A stretch of DNA of 64,000 nucleotides. Source: Leptospira broomii serovar Hurstbridge str. 5399. GTDB lineage: Bacteria > Spirochaetota > Leptospiria > Leptospirales > Leptospiraceae. Position 1 is the first letter of the stretch. Each line of letters opens with the position of its first letter. The stretch is from the NCBI RefSeq assembly GCF_000243715.2, contig NZ_AHMO02000007.1:1-64000 (forward strand). Reading direction: 5' to 3'. The position numbers and the translations under genes were made by a program. The notes below the pieces were generated by a model. It saw only the letters and a list, made by a program, of their open reading frames with translations, was not told where the DNA came from and ran no database searches. Positions 33,771 through 42,940 of this stretch are shown one piece after another.

Positions 33771-34268
33771 TTGCGGAAATATTTTTCGGCAATCAGTGCA
33801 AACGCTATGAAAAGAATCAGAGCAGAAAAATTAACATATCAGGATATCGACAAATTCATCGAGCTTATCCGGGTTTTCGAAATTGTTTTTGAAATGAAAA
33901 ATTTCAAATTGCCTACCAAAAATTATCTTCAAGATCTATTGAAAAACGAGAGTTTCTTCGTTTTTGTAGCTTTGTTTGAGGAAAAAGTGGTCGGTGGATT
34001 GACCACTTATACGTTAAATCAATACTATTCACAGTTGCCTCTGGTTTATATCTACGATCTCGCCGTCTTAACGGAATTTCAACGACAAGGAATAGGAAAA
34101 TTACTAATCGCAAAGACCACAGAATATTGCAAAGAAATCGGGATAGAAGAAGTTTTCGTTCAGGCGGATTTGGAAGACGATTACGCGATCGATTTTTACC
34201 GGTCGACCGGCGCTACGGCGGAAAACGTAATCCATTTTTATTATCCGTTGAACAAGGATATTTTATAA
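33771..34268 (+). CDS. GNAT acetyltransferase, AAC(3)-I-like
   Basis: A 165-aa protein from a TTG start behind AAGGAAT; an ATG at 33807 is an alternative. Motif A is DLAVLTEFQRQGIGKLLIAKTTEYC, with RQGIGK binding acetyl-CoA, and DLEDDYAIDFYRSTGATAENVIHFYYPL matches the end of AAC(3)-I type aminoglycoside acetyltransferases. Substrate specificity cannot be read with certainty. Chromosomal relatives of this type often do not confer resistance. Confidence 0.85.
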   Translation: MRKYFSAISANAMKRIRAEKLTYQDIDKFIELIRVFEIVFEMKNFKLPTKNYLQDLLKNESFFVFVALFEEKVVGGLTTYTLNQYYSQLPLVYIYDLAVLTEFQRQGIGKLLIAKTTEYCKEIGIEEVFVQADLEDDYAIDFYRSTGATAENVIHFYYPLNKDIL

Positions 34269-34532
34269 AGATATAAATTATCATTTTGATACCTATAAGG
34301 TTAATTGTTTGGCAGTCGAATTAATTAACCTATTTCTAAATCAAAATTTCCCGTCCCCGCCTGAGTTCGATGCGAAGTGATTAAAATTGATGGAAAAGAA
34401 TAATCCGATTGCAAATTTAAAGTTCGGGAAAGAAATGATATCATCATCTTTGAATTAGCATTTTTAACGATTCGGATTTTTCGGAAATTCGAAATGCGCT
34501 TTAATTACGATCGGGAAAGGAGAATATGATAA

Positions 34533-34919
34533 ATGCCTACTCTTGAAACTTTAGAACGCTTTATCGCACTCGTTGAACAAAATCGGCATGACCAAGCAAT
34601 AGAAGAATTTTATACCGAGAACTCGTCCATGCGGGAAAACCAATCCAAACCGCGCGTGGGAAGGGACCTGCATGTCGCGAATGAACGTATCGTTTTAGCC
34701 AGGGCAGAATCGATAACTTCGAAATGCGTTCGTCCTGTTTTTGTGAACGGAGATAAAGTTGTAATTCGCTGGATTTTTGACTTTGAATGGAAAGACCAAA
34801 CAATGACGCATATGGAGGAACTCGCGTACCAGCGTTGGGAAGGCGAACGTATTGCCGAGGAAATTTTCTTTTATGATCCGGCGCAACGCCAACCGAAAAA
34901 GAAGAGACTCTCCGACTAA
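34533..34919 (+). CDS. SnoaL/NTF2-like protein
   Basis: A 128-aa cone-fold protein. LERFIALVEQNRHDQAIEEFYTENSSMRENQ and VNGDKVVIRWIFDFEWKDQTMTHMEELAYQRWEGERIAEEIFFYDPAQ follow the SnoaL-like pattern. Such proteins bind or isomerise small molecules. A GGAAAGGAG ribosome-binding site lies upstream. Function unknown. Confidence 0.85.
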   Translation: MPTLETLERFIALVEQNRHDQAIEEFYTENSSMRENQSKPRVGRDLHVANERIVLARAESITSKCVRPVFVNGDKVVIRWIFDFEWKDQTMTHMEELAYQRWEGERIAEEIFFYDPAQRQPKKKRLSD

Positions 34920-35171
34920 TTTTGCGCTTACTCTTCGAAGCGCACCGAATTATTACTAGAGTTAGGCAACATTTCCGTCTATAAAAGACGAACCGAGATC
35001 CATTGCGGCGAATAGCATAAACGTTCCAACGATAGACATGTCCCTAGTCAGTTCCAAAACCGTTTATTCCAGGGAAATAAGCCGAATTCTTTGATTTATT
35101 ATTTCCATTTCTAAGAATTTAACTGTTTTCCAGAATTTGATCTTTGAAATTCTGTAAATAAGGATAATAAA

Positions 35172-35354
35172 TTGGCAAAGAATAACTATCTGTTTGAAAA
35201 ACGTCAGAAAGATATAGCAAAGAAGAAGAAACAGGATGAAAAACGCCAGAAAAAGCTGAATAAGGCTGCTAATCCTGGTGAGGAAAATGCCGAAAACCCG
35301 GTGGAAAATACGGAAAACCCGGAAATAACGGACAAAAAAACGGACGAAATCTGA
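35172..35354 (+). CDS. Small, highly charged lysine-rich protein
   Basis: A 60-aa protein starting at TTG behind AAGGAT. The first half (NNYLFEKRQKDIAKKKKQDEKRQKKL) is a basic helix conserved as a small protein in many proteobacteria and spirochaetes; the second half is an acidic, repetitive tail (ENAENPVENTENPE). Function unknown. RNA or ribosome association is speculation based on the basic helix. Confidence 0.65.
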   Translation: MAKNNYLFEKRQKDIAKKKKQDEKRQKKLNKAANPGEENAENPVENTENPEITDKKTDEI

Positions 35355-35371
35355 TTAATTAACTTTTTTTA

Positions 35372-35427
35372 AAAATACTTCATAATGAGCGTATGGAAAA
35401 ACGCACTTCTCTCTCATGAAGTATTTT
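35372..35427. terminator. 12-bp inverted repeat after the lysine-rich gene
   Basis: AAAATACTTCAT (35372-35383) and ATGAAGTATTTT (35416-35427) are exact reverse complements with a 32-bp loop. It lies 17 bp after the stop codon. A terminator is possible, though the loop is long and the T run short. The rest of the gap to 35842 holds nothing recognised. Confidence 0.45.
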
Positions 35428-35842
35428 CATGAAATTTTAATATTTTCCGCTTCTTATCATTACTCTGCGATAGACCGCGCTTGTTCTCAGTCAAAGATAG
35501 CTCCTCTTATGCGATTGATTGAAAAGTTATAACACCGGAAATCCCGTAAATATCGCACCTTTCTTTCAAACTATTAGTTTCCTACAATTAGCAATGCAAT
35601 GCTCACTTGCGAATTCCAATCGTCATTACCGGGCTGGTTTGCATTTTTCGTATTAGGCGGGCGCTTAGTCGGATCGCTCTTGGAATAAACTAATCTATCA
35701 TAAATAGTTAAATTCTTTTATGGAATATTATAATCAAGGATGGTCTTCGATTCGGCTCGAATTTCCTCGGTAAAAATCGCTTGAATTTTTTATCAATAGA
35801 TCAACTATGAGCCGGTTTTTAGAGTCGTAGGAGCATCGTATT

Positions 35843-36247
35843 ATGGAATCTCAAACTGTTTCGAAAGGGCACTTGTGGATGGGCAGAGTACTTAGCGGGG
35901 TATCAATCGCCTTTCTTTCATTCGATGGTATTTTAAAATTTTTTCTTCAAAATATGCCCAAGGAAGCGATGGAGGCGGCGGCTAAACTCGATTATCCGAT
36001 GAGTTTAATGCCCGGCATTGGAACAACTTTATTGATCTGCACTCTTTTATATGCAATTCCTAGAACCGCAATTCTAGGTGCGATTCTTTTAACCGGCTAT
36101 CTAGGTGGTGCGGTCGCCTCCCATGTTCGCGTCTTAAATCCCTGGGCCAGTCATATATTATTTCCCGTTTATATAGGTATCCTAATATGGGGCGGACTTT
36201 ATCTTAGATTTCCGAAACTGCGGAATTTTATTCCTTTGCAAAAATGA
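35843..36247 (+). CDS. DoxX-like membrane protein
   Basis: A 134-aa protein of the DoxX-like family with four helices: GRVLSGVSIAFLSFDGILKFF, LDYPMSLMPGIGTTLLICTLLYAIP, AILGAILLTGYLGGAVASHVR and HILFPVYIGILIWGGLYLRFP. AVASHVR with its histidine is a common conserved site. It lies 24 bp before another membrane protein, with which it is probably co-transcribed. Function unknown. Confidence 0.85.
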   Translation: MESQTVSKGHLWMGRVLSGVSIAFLSFDGILKFFLQNMPKEAMEAAAKLDYPMSLMPGIGTTLLICTLLYAIPRTAILGAILLTGYLGGAVASHVRVLNPWASHILFPVYIGILIWGGLYLRFPKLRNFIPLQK

Positions 36248-36271
36248 ATCCGATGGAATTCTTTTTAGAGA

Positions 36272-36736
36272 ATGACCGGCAAACGCGCGAAAGTCGATAA
36301 ACGCGAAGAAGAACTGATTTCTCAGGAATACTTCCATCTGCATAAAACTGTGGAAGCATTCGATTCTAGAGGGCTTACTATCAAGGCTTGGAGCGTTACT
36401 CTAAGCATGGCCGGAATCGGGACGGCTATTCTAGAATCCTCATATTCGATTCTACTTCTTTCTGCTGGAAGCGCATTTCTATTCTGGATAATAGAAGGAC
36501 TCTGGAAGTCGTTTCAGTATGCTTATTATCTTCGAATCCGAATGATCGAGGCGTATTTTTCGGGAGAAAACAAGAGTCTTACTCCCTTTCAAATTTCGAC
36601 ATCTTGGTCCAATTCTTGGCGAGCGGGCGGATGGAAACGGCTTCTTTGGATTTTAACCTGGCCGCATATTTTTCTCCCTCATTTGGCCATCGTGCTCACC
36701 GGACCTTTGCTTTACGCATATTTCGTTTTGCGGTAA
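36272..36736 (+). CDS. Membrane protein of unknown function
   Basis: A 154-aa protein with three likely helices (AWSVTLSMAGIGTAIL, SILLLSAGSAFLFWIIEGLW, PHLAIVLTGPLLYAYFVLR) and a charged N-terminus. The layout resembles uncharacterised proteins with an N-terminal cytosolic helix. No enzyme motif. Downstream of a DoxX-like gene. Confidence 0.6.
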   Translation: MTGKRAKVDKREEELISQEYFHLHKTVEAFDSRGLTIKAWSVTLSMAGIGTAILESSYSILLLSAGSAFLFWIIEGLWKSFQYAYYLRIRMIEAYFSGENKSLTPFQISTSWSNSWRAGGWKRLLWILTWPHIFLPHLAIVLTGPLLYAYFVLR

Positions 36737-37030
36737 AAATTTCTTCCAAGCATTTTATGAAAGTATGATATCCGTCCGGTAGGAAATATTAGACAAAGCC
36801 GATCGCCGCGTTTAAAAACCGCTTTCCGGATCTTCTTTCTAATGGTCCCAGTCGAATTTCTACATATATCGATCTGACGTTCGATGACAATTAATCGTTA
36901 TTATTAAAACCATTCATTCTGCCGATTGCCGGAGGGCTGTCCTAGCGGCTTTGGGTCCCTCGGATTCCGCTCCTTCTATAAATCTGGCAGCCTCTCCGGA
37001 AAGAAACGTGTAATTTTCCCGCTTTTTTAC

Positions 37031-37086
37031 TTGACGACCAAGGAAATCGTCTATATTTTACCTATAGGTTAATTAACCATATGGTT
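37031..37086 (+). promoter_or_regulatory. Promoter and palindromic operator of ArsR operon
   Basis: TTGACG (37031-37036) and TATATT (about 37052-37057) are plausible promoter boxes. GGTTAATTAACC (37067-37078) and AACCATATGGTT (37075-37086) are overlapping palindromes; the second contains the ArsR start codon, exactly as at 30308-30325. The rest of the gap from 36737 holds nothing recognised. Confidence 0.65.
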
Positions 37087-37437
37087 CAATACGAAGCGAC
37101 AGTTGATCATTTAAGCAGTACCTTTGCTGCGCTTGCGGATCCAACACGGCGCCAAATTCTCGCTACGCTTAAAAATGGCGAGGTTACCGTAAAGGAACTT
37201 GCGGAACCATTTTCTATGAGTCTTCCCGCGATTACCAAGCACCTGAAAGTGCTGGAAAGGGCAGGCTTGATTTCAAGAGGCAGGGAAGCGCAATGGCGCC
37301 CCGCAAGATTGGAAGTCGGCAGATTGAAAGAAGCCTCCGATTGGATCGATCGATACCGTCAATTATGGGAAGAAAGATTTGATCGACTGGATGAATATCT
37401 GCGGGAGCTCCAACGGAAGGATTTTAAAGATGAATAG
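37081..37437 (+). CDS. ArsR-family regulator heading the SRPBCC cluster
   Basis: A 118-aa winged-helix protein. STFAALADPTRRQILATLKNGEVTVKELAEPFSMSLPAITKHLKVLERAGLISRGREAQWRPARLEV is the conserved unit, with the C-terminal YRQLWEERFDRLDEYLRELQ helix. It is close to the ArsR at 29936 in sequence and in operator. It is the first of a run of same-strand genes that continues to 44999, of which at least the DoxX-like gene is in the same operon (20-bp gap). Confidence 0.93.
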   Translation: MVQYEATVDHLSSTFAALADPTRRQILATLKNGEVTVKELAEPFSMSLPAITKHLKVLERAGLISRGREAQWRPARLEVGRLKEASDWIDRYRQLWEERFDRLDEYLRELQRKDFKDE

Positions 37438-37457
37438 ATTCAAGGAGAAATCGAATC

Positions 37458-37841
37458 GTGAAAAATGAAAAAATCAAAAGCATCGTTTATTGGATAGCGA
37501 CCGCGCTTATCGCAGCTAACTACACGTTCGGCGGAGTCGTCTACCTTAGTCGTAACGCCGAAGTGGCAGCGGGTATGAGCCAACTAGGTTATCCTCTCTA
37601 TTTCGCATTGATTTTAGGCTTCTGGAAAATACTAGGCGCTATTGCCATCGTTATACCGCGATTCCCCTTAGTGAAGGAGTGGGCGTACGCGGGGATGGTA
37701 TTCAATCTTACTGCCGCTGCTGCTTCGAACGCATTCGTAGGTAATGCAGTGGTTCACATCATTACGCCGTTAATCGGTCTGATTCTAGTCGCAGCTTCAT
37801 GGGCGTTACGACCTGCAAGTAGAACTCTTCTGTTTAAATAA
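37458..37841 (+). CDS. DoxX-like membrane protein (paralogue of 23135)
   Basis: A 127-aa four-helix protein. SIVYWIATALIAANYTFGGVVYL, LGYPLYFALILGFWKILGAIAIV and FPLVKEWAYAGMVFNLTAAAASNAF align closely with the DoxX-like protein at 23135. Both lie beside ArsR genes, so they are probably derepressed together with SRPBCC proteins. Function unknown. Confidence 0.9.
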   Translation: MKNEKIKSIVYWIATALIAANYTFGGVVYLSRNAEVAAGMSQLGYPLYFALILGFWKILGAIAIVIPRFPLVKEWAYAGMVFNLTAAAASNAFVGNAVVHIITPLIGLILVAASWALRPASRTLLFK

Positions 37842-38045
37842 AAGAATCCATATTTATAACAGGGTAAAGAATCACAAAATAGATACAGAGTCGATAGAAA
37901 TCGAGAATGGATTACCGAATAATATTCTAAAAATGAATATTATTCGGTGCGATAAGAATCCTAATCGCACAACGAAACGTTTTGTCTTTCCTTCTCGGTT
38001 TAAATGGATAAGCGAAATATCGTAGATTGAAAAAGGAGTTATCAG

Positions 38046-38615
38046 ATGAGAAGAATAATCGTTTCCGAATTTCTTACACTTGACGGCGTCATGGAGGATC
38101 CAGGCGGAGCGGAAAAATCCAAATATGGCGGCTGGAGTCATCAGTTTTTTAACGAGGAATTCGGAAAATATAAATTCGACGAATTATTCTCCTGCGATGC
38201 GCTTCTTTTGGGTCGTTTAACATACGAAGGCTTTGCAGCAGCTTGGCCTTCGATGACCGATGAGCAAGGGTTTTCGGATAGAATGAACGGCATTCCTAAG
38301 TTCGTAGTCTCGACGACGCTTACTAAAGCGGAATGGAATAATTCGATGCTGATAAAGGAAAATATAGTGGCAGAAATACGCAAACTGAAGGAGCAACCGG
38401 GTAAGGACATTTTAGTAGCCGGTAGCGGAGTTTTGGCGAGGACCTTGTTGCAAAACGATCTGATAGATGAACTTAGATTGATGATTCATCCCGTCCTGGC
38501 GGGGGGAGGCAGGAGGCTATTCGACGGAACACCTAAGCGAACTCTTAAGCTTTTGGAATCCAGGGAATTGAAAACCGGTATTGAAATTCTAACATACCAT
38601 CCTATAATAAATTAG
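38046..38615 (+). CDS. Dihydrofolate-reductase-like (RibD C-terminal) protein
   Basis: A 189-aa protein of the RibD-C/YyaP family. RIIVSEFLTLDGVMEDPGG, LFSCDALLLGRLTYEGFAAAWP, KFVVSTTLTKAEWNNSMLI, KDILVAGSGVLARTLLQNDLIDELRLMIHPVLAGGGRRLFDG are standard. It is probably an NADPH-dependent reductase, but the substrate is unknown and true DHFR activity should not be assumed. Close paralogue at 42373. Confidence 0.9.
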   Translation: MRRIIVSEFLTLDGVMEDPGGAEKSKYGGWSHQFFNEEFGKYKFDELFSCDALLLGRLTYEGFAAAWPSMTDEQGFSDRMNGIPKFVVSTTLTKAEWNNSMLIKENIVAEIRKLKEQPGKDILVAGSGVLARTLLQNDLIDELRLMIHPVLAGGGRRLFDGTPKRTLKLLESRELKTGIEILTYHPIIN

Positions 38616-38659
38616 AAAAATATAAATAATAGAAATTTTATATCGGGAGAACAACTCGA

Positions 38660-39148
38660 ATGACGAATCTATATCAAACAAACACCCAAGTGATCATTAC
38701 GCGTATTTTTGATGCGCCACGGGAACTCGTTTTTAAAGCTTGGACCGACCCGAGTTACATAACGCGCTGGTGGGGGCCAAAATCATTTACGGCTCCGTTT
38801 TGTAAGATAGACCTTCGCACAGGTGGAAGCTATCTTTATTGCATGAAATCTCCGGAAGGTCAGGATTTCTGGAGTACCGGCATATTTCGTGAATTAGTCG
38901 TACCGGAACGGATCGTATATACCGATCGGTTTGCGGACGAGAAAGGAACACCGGTACCAGCTTCTTATTACGGAATGGAAGGGGACTGGCCGGAAGAATT
39001 GCTTGTAACAGTCGTATTCGAAGATCTAGGAAAAAAAACGAAACTCACTTTAGTTCATACCGGTTTCCCTCCGGGCCGGATGAAAGAACTCGCGGCTATG
39101 GGTTGGAACGAATCTCTCGATAAATTTGCCGAGAGTTTTTCACAATAA
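38660..39148 (+). CDS. SRPBCC/AHSA1-like protein
   Basis: A 162-aa AHSA1-type protein. IITRIFDAPRELVFKAWTDPSYITRWWGPKSFTAPFCKIDLRTGGSYLYCMKSPEGQDFW is the classic opening, with TLVHTGFPPGRMKELAAMGWNESLDKFAE at the end. It is the first of five SRPBCC genes between 38.6 and 42.2 kb. Ligand unknown. Confidence 0.92.
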   Translation: MTNLYQTNTQVIITRIFDAPRELVFKAWTDPSYITRWWGPKSFTAPFCKIDLRTGGSYLYCMKSPEGQDFWSTGIFRELVVPERIVYTDRFADEKGTPVPASYYGMEGDWPEELLVTVVFEDLGKKTKLTLVHTGFPPGRMKELAAMGWNESLDKFAESFSQ

Positions 39149-39165
39149 TTCCGCGGAGTCTAATT

Positions 39166-39957
39166 ATGCTTACTGAATATATACGCTGTTCCGACGGAAC
39201 CGATATCGCTTATACGGAAATAGGAAAAGGCGATCCGTTGATCTTAGTGGATGGTGCCTTTTGCAGTAGGTCTTTCGGACCGATGCGGAAGCTTGCCGAA
39301 TTACTATCTAGTCGCTTCAAAGTGATTTATTATGATCGTCGAGGAAGAGGAGATAGTTCGAATACTTTGCCATATTCCGTTGACCGTGAAGTGGAGGATC
39401 TTAATGCGCTCATTCAACTAGCGGGCGGCTCAGCCTTTTTATTCGGAATTTCTTCGGGGGGCGTGCTCTGCCTCAGAGCGGCAGCCGCGGGTTTAAGTAT
39501 CAAAAAATTGGCCATTTATGAACCTCCCTTTATGCTCGATGAGGATAGCGCTCAGTCGTTATCCGAACATGAAGAGAATCTGAATAATCTGGTTGCTGCT
39601 GATCGTAGAAGCGATACGGCGAAATACTTTCTAACGAAAGTGATGGGAATGCCTTATATCTTTACTTTCGTAATGAGGTTAATGCCTCATTGGGAAAAGA
39701 TGAAATCAGTTGCGAATACTCTTCCCTATGATGTCGCAATTATAAATGACGGAAGTCTTTCTTTTGAACAAATCGGTTCCATTCGGATTCTGGCGTTGGT
39801 CAGCGCGGGGGAAAAAAGTCCTCTCGTATTGCGACGTGCCGCCGAGAAAGTAGAGCAACTATTGCCCACGTCGGAGTATAAATCTTTAGCGAAGCAGACG
39901 CATAACGTATCTACAAAAGCGTTAGCTCCGATGCTGGAAGAATTCTTCGCTAGATAA
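39166..39957 (+). CDS. Alpha/beta hydrolase
   Basis: A 263-aa protein. GDPLILVDGAFCSR is the oxyanion loop, VIYYDRRGRGDSS follows, and the nucleophile elbow is GISSGG (about residues 94-99). An acid and a histidine (TKQTHN-type ending, QTHNVSTKALAP) complete a plausible triad. Relatives hydrolyse esters or small amides. It starts 17 bp after the SRPBCC gene at 38660. Confidence 0.88.
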   Translation: MLTEYIRCSDGTDIAYTEIGKGDPLILVDGAFCSRSFGPMRKLAELLSSRFKVIYYDRRGRGDSSNTLPYSVDREVEDLNALIQLAGGSAFLFGISSGGVLCLRAAAAGLSIKKLAIYEPPFMLDEDSAQSLSEHEENLNNLVAADRRSDTAKYFLTKVMGMPYIFTFVMRLMPHWEKMKSVANTLPYDVAIINDGSLSFEQIGSIRILALVSAGEKSPLVLRRAAEKVEQLLPTSEYKSLAKQTHNVSTKALAPMLEEFFAR

Positions 39958-39994
39958 TCATGAAATTATAATTTAACAGAATTTGAAGGAACCC

Positions 39995-40513
39995 ATGGAT
40001 ATTAAGGATATTACGACACGAATTGAAGGAAATGAATTTATTGTTTCGCGCGTTTTCGATGCGCCCCGCGATCTTGTTTGGAAGGCCTGGACTGAACCGG
40101 AACGCATGGCCAAATGGTGGGGGCCGAAAGGATTTATTATGGGTGTCACGAAATTAGACCTTCGCCCGGGCGGAGTATTTCACTACGGTATGAAATCCCC
40201 GGACGGATTTGAGATGTGGGGGAAACTCGTGTATCGCGAAATTACACCCCCTGAAAGGATCGGTTTCGTAGTTTCCTTTTCGGATCAAAATTGCGGAACC
40301 ACGCGCCACCCCATGAGCGCAACTTGGCCTCTCGAAGTACTGAACCTAGTTACTTTTACGGAGCAAGAAGGGATGACGTTGGTGACGATCAAGGGAAGTC
40401 CGATCAATGCAACGGAAGAAGAAATCAAAACATTCTTAGGTGGATACGAATCGATGCAAAAAGGTTTTGCCGGAACCTTCGATCAGCTCGCCGAATATCT
40501 TGCAAAGGCTTGA
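39995..40513 (+). CDS. SRPBCC/AHSA1-like protein
   Basis: A 172-aa AHSA1-type protein. FIVSRVFDAPRDLVWKAWTEPERMAKWWGPKGF and LDLRPGGVFHYGMKSPDGFEMWGKLVYREITPPERIGFVVSFSDQ are diagnostic. The ATG at 39995 directly behind GAAGGA is preferred over the TTG at 39983. It is closely related to the gene at 38660 and is probably a tandem duplicate. Confidence 0.92.
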   Translation: MDIKDITTRIEGNEFIVSRVFDAPRDLVWKAWTEPERMAKWWGPKGFIMGVTKLDLRPGGVFHYGMKSPDGFEMWGKLVYREITPPERIGFVVSFSDQNCGTTRHPMSATWPLEVLNLVTFTEQEGMTLVTIKGSPINATEEEIKTFLGGYESMQKGFAGTFDQLAEYLAKA

Positions 40514-40626
40514 AGCCCGCTGAATATTTCTTTCTGGTCCGAAGGAAGCGCAGGATCGTTTCACGAAGCTCCAGACGGAATACGGATTTTCGTAGGACCC
40601 GTTATATAATAAGGAGAAAGAATATT

Positions 40627-41109
40627 ATGCCGCAAGAAAATACAAATATTTCGGATACTGCCGATAGGGAAATTTCTACAACACGAATCTTTAATGCGCC
40701 TCGCGATCTTGTTTGGAGAGTTTGGACCGATCCTAATCATGTGGCGCAATGGTGGGGACCTAACGGGTTTACGAATACGGTGCACGAGATGAGTGTGAAA
40801 CCGGGAGGAGTTTGGCGTATTACGATGCGCGGTCCCGACGGAGTCGATTACCCGAATAAGATCGTTTATCTTGAAGTTATAAAACCGGAGCGATTAGTAT
40901 ATTCTCACGGATCGGGTGATGAGGAAAATCCTGGAGATTTTCATGTAACGGTGACTTTTACGGAGAGAAATGGAAAAACCGAACTCTCCATGCGCGGACT
41001 CTTTAAATCGGCGAAAGAGCGCGATCAAGCTGCTAAAGAATATGGAGCGATAGAAGGACTGAAACAAACGATGGATCGTCTCGAACAATTTTTGGCTACT
41101 CTGGATTGA
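40627..41109 (+). CDS. SRPBCC/AHSA1-like protein
   Basis: A 160-aa AHSA1-type protein. ISTTRIFNAPRDLVWRVWTDPNHVAQWWGPNGFTNTVHEM and GPDGVDYPNKIVYLEVIKPERLVYSHGSGDEENPG are diagnostic. An AAGGAGAAAG ribosome-binding site precedes the ATG. A long frame that starts upstream at 40291 is only a shadow of the preceding gene. The gene at 41119 follows after 9 bp. Confidence 0.92.
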   Translation: MPQENTNISDTADREISTTRIFNAPRDLVWRVWTDPNHVAQWWGPNGFTNTVHEMSVKPGGVWRITMRGPDGVDYPNKIVYLEVIKPERLVYSHGSGDEENPGDFHVTVTFTERNGKTELSMRGLFKSAKERDQAAKEYGAIEGLKQTMDRLEQFLATLD

Positions 41110-41118
41110 TTTTATCCG

Positions 41119-41577
41119 ATGGAAAATGATCAAGAACTGTTTATCACTCGTATCTTTGATGCTCCGCGAGAGTTCGTATTCAAGCTTTGGACAAACCCGG
41201 AATACACAAAACAATGGATGGGCCCGAGAGAACATCCGGCAGTTTATATTGAACAAGATCTCAGACCCGGCGGCGTTTGGCGTACTTGTTTGCGAGCCAT
41301 AGACGGTAGCGGGGATCTTTGGCAAAGCGGAGTTTATCACGAAATCAAAGAACCGGAAAAACTCGTATTTACTTTCGTTTGGGAAGGCGATAACGACCTT
41401 CCTCATACGGAAAACCTGGTGACGATTCTCTTCTCCGAACATGAAGGCAAGACAAAAATGATATTCAAACAATCGGCATTCGAGTCAGTAGCACAACGAG
41501 ACGGTCATCGATACGGCTGGAACAGCAGTTTCGATCGGTTGGCGGAACATCTTACGAAGATTTCAAACAATGATTAA
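41119..41577 (+). CDS. SRPBCC/AHSA1-like protein
   Basis: A 152-aa AHSA1-type protein. LFITRIFDAPREFVFKLWTNPEYTKQWMGPREHPAVYIEQDLRPGGVWRTCLR is diagnostic, though WMGP replaces the usual WWGP. The end reads GHRYGWNSSFDRLAEHL. It lies in tandem with 40627 and is probably translated from the same mRNA. Confidence 0.92.
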   Translation: MENDQELFITRIFDAPREFVFKLWTNPEYTKQWMGPREHPAVYIEQDLRPGGVWRTCLRAIDGSGDLWQSGVYHEIKEPEKLVFTFVWEGDNDLPHTENLVTILFSEHEGKTKMIFKQSAFESVAQRDGHRYGWNSSFDRLAEHLTKISNND

Positions 41578-41623
41578 TTGCAACCTTTCATATTCATCAA
41601 ACGTAATTTATTAGGAGATTTTT

Positions 41624-42169
41624 ATGTTTAGACTAAAACAAATTTTAAAGGTCGGAGCAACGATCATCTTGCTTCTGATTATCGCTGTGCTCGTGATAGC
41701 CGCCACGAGGTCCAATACCCTTCGTGTCGAACGTTCGACTGAGATTAAGGCACCTCCGGAAAAGATTTTTGCTCTCATCAATAATCTCCAAAGCTGGACT
41801 TCTTGGTCGCCGTACGAAAAGTTAGACCCGGCGATGAAACGAACTCATAGCGGATCGATATCGGGAAAAGGCGCCATTTATGAATGGGACGGCAATGCTA
41901 ATATCGGCAAGGGAAGGATGGAGATTATCGAATCGACCGAACCTTCTAAAGTTGGCATAAAATTGGATTTTTTAGAGCCGTTTGAAGCGCATAATACCGC
42001 AGAATTCACTTTGAAAAGAGGAACAGATTCGACGAAAGTTACTTGGTTGATGTCGGGCCCGGCTTCCTATTTTTCCAGGATCTTGGGCGTATTTATCAAT
42101 ATGGACGCTATGATCGGAAAGAATTTCGAAGAAGGTCTCGAAAATCTAAAGAGCATTACGGAAAAGTGA
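41624..42169 (+). CDS. Membrane-anchored SRPBCC (polyketide-cyclase-like) protein
   Basis: A 181-aa protein with one N-terminal helix (VGATIILLLIIAVLVIAA) and an outward-facing SRPBCC domain: VERSTEIKAPPEKIFALINNLQSWTSWSPYEKLDPAMKRTHSG and GKGAIYEWDGNANIGKGRMEIIESTEPSKV. It belongs to the polyketide cyclase 2 branch rather than AHSA1. A strong AGGAGAT ribosome-binding site lies upstream. Ligand unknown. Confidence 0.88.
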   Translation: MFRLKQILKVGATIILLLIIAVLVIAATRSNTLRVERSTEIKAPPEKIFALINNLQSWTSWSPYEKLDPAMKRTHSGSISGKGAIYEWDGNANIGKGRMEIIESTEPSKVGIKLDFLEPFEAHNTAEFTLKRGTDSTKVTWLMSGPASYFSRILGVFINMDAMIGKNFEEGLENLKSITEK

Positions 42170-42372
42170 TTTATTCCGAACATGAGGGGCCTCTCGAAGT
42201 AACACAAAAAATTCGAACACATCTCATAAGTTCTGTTTAAGGTCGGTGAACATTTCGTTATGCGCCGACCCGGCAGAATCTTCAAAGAAAGAGTAAAGAG
42301 CAATTCAAGATACCGGAAGAGGTAAGTTTGGATCGCCTCGAGAATAAAAAAAACGGAAGGGTTTGTTGGAGC

Positions 42373-42927
42373 ATGAGGAAAATTATTTTTCAAATGATGG
42401 TGACGTTAGACGGTTTTTTCGAAGGACCAAACGATGAAATTGATTGGCATCGGGTGGATGACGAATTCAACGAGTATGCTGTGGACTTACTAGGTAAAGT
42501 GGACACGCTACTCTTCGGTCGGGTCACGTACGATCTTATGGCCGGTTACTGGCCTACCCCAGCCGCGGTTAAAGATGATCCGATCGTCGCAGGTAGAATG
42601 AATGACCTACCCAAGATCGTTTTTTCTAAAACTCTGAACCGAGTCGAATGGCAGAATACCAAGCTGATTAAAGATAATATCGCAGATGAGGTCTTGAAAT
42701 TAAAGAACCAATCCGGGCGAGACATGGCAATCTTCGGGAGTTCGAACTTAGCATTGACCTTTATAAAACACGGATTGATCGATGAATTCAGAATTATGGT
42801 CAATCCTGTCGTTTTAGGAAATGGTAAGACTCTGTTCGACGGAATAGATTCAAAACTAAATTTAAAACTTGTCCAGACTAAGATATTCGGTTCAGGACTA
42901 GTTTCCCTCCATTATAAACCGGATTGA
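42373..42927 (+). CDS. Dihydrofolate-reductase-like (RibD C-terminal) protein
   Basis: A 184-aa paralogue of the gene at 38046. KIIFQMMVTLDGFFEGPNDEIDWHRVDDEF, VDTLLFGRVTYDLMAGYWP, KIVFSKTLNRVEWQNTKLI and IDEFRIMVNPVVLGNGKTLFDG are typical. The ATG at 42373 is used. It is likely co-transcribed with the MFS exporter that begins 13 bp downstream. Confidence 0.9.
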   Translation: MRKIIFQMMVTLDGFFEGPNDEIDWHRVDDEFNEYAVDLLGKVDTLLFGRVTYDLMAGYWPTPAAVKDDPIVAGRMNDLPKIVFSKTLNRVEWQNTKLIKDNIADEVLKLKNQSGRDMAIFGSSNLALTFIKHGLIDEFRIMVNPVVLGNGKTLFDGIDSKLNLKLVQTKIFGSGLVSLHYKPD

Positions 42928-42940
42928 AGGGAATCTAAAT

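Noticed and set aside
40291..40626. N-terminal extension of the SRPBCC protein at 40627
   Set aside because: It is antiphase with the real preceding SRPBCC gene, and the ATG at 40627 has a strong ribosome-binding site and matches family starts.
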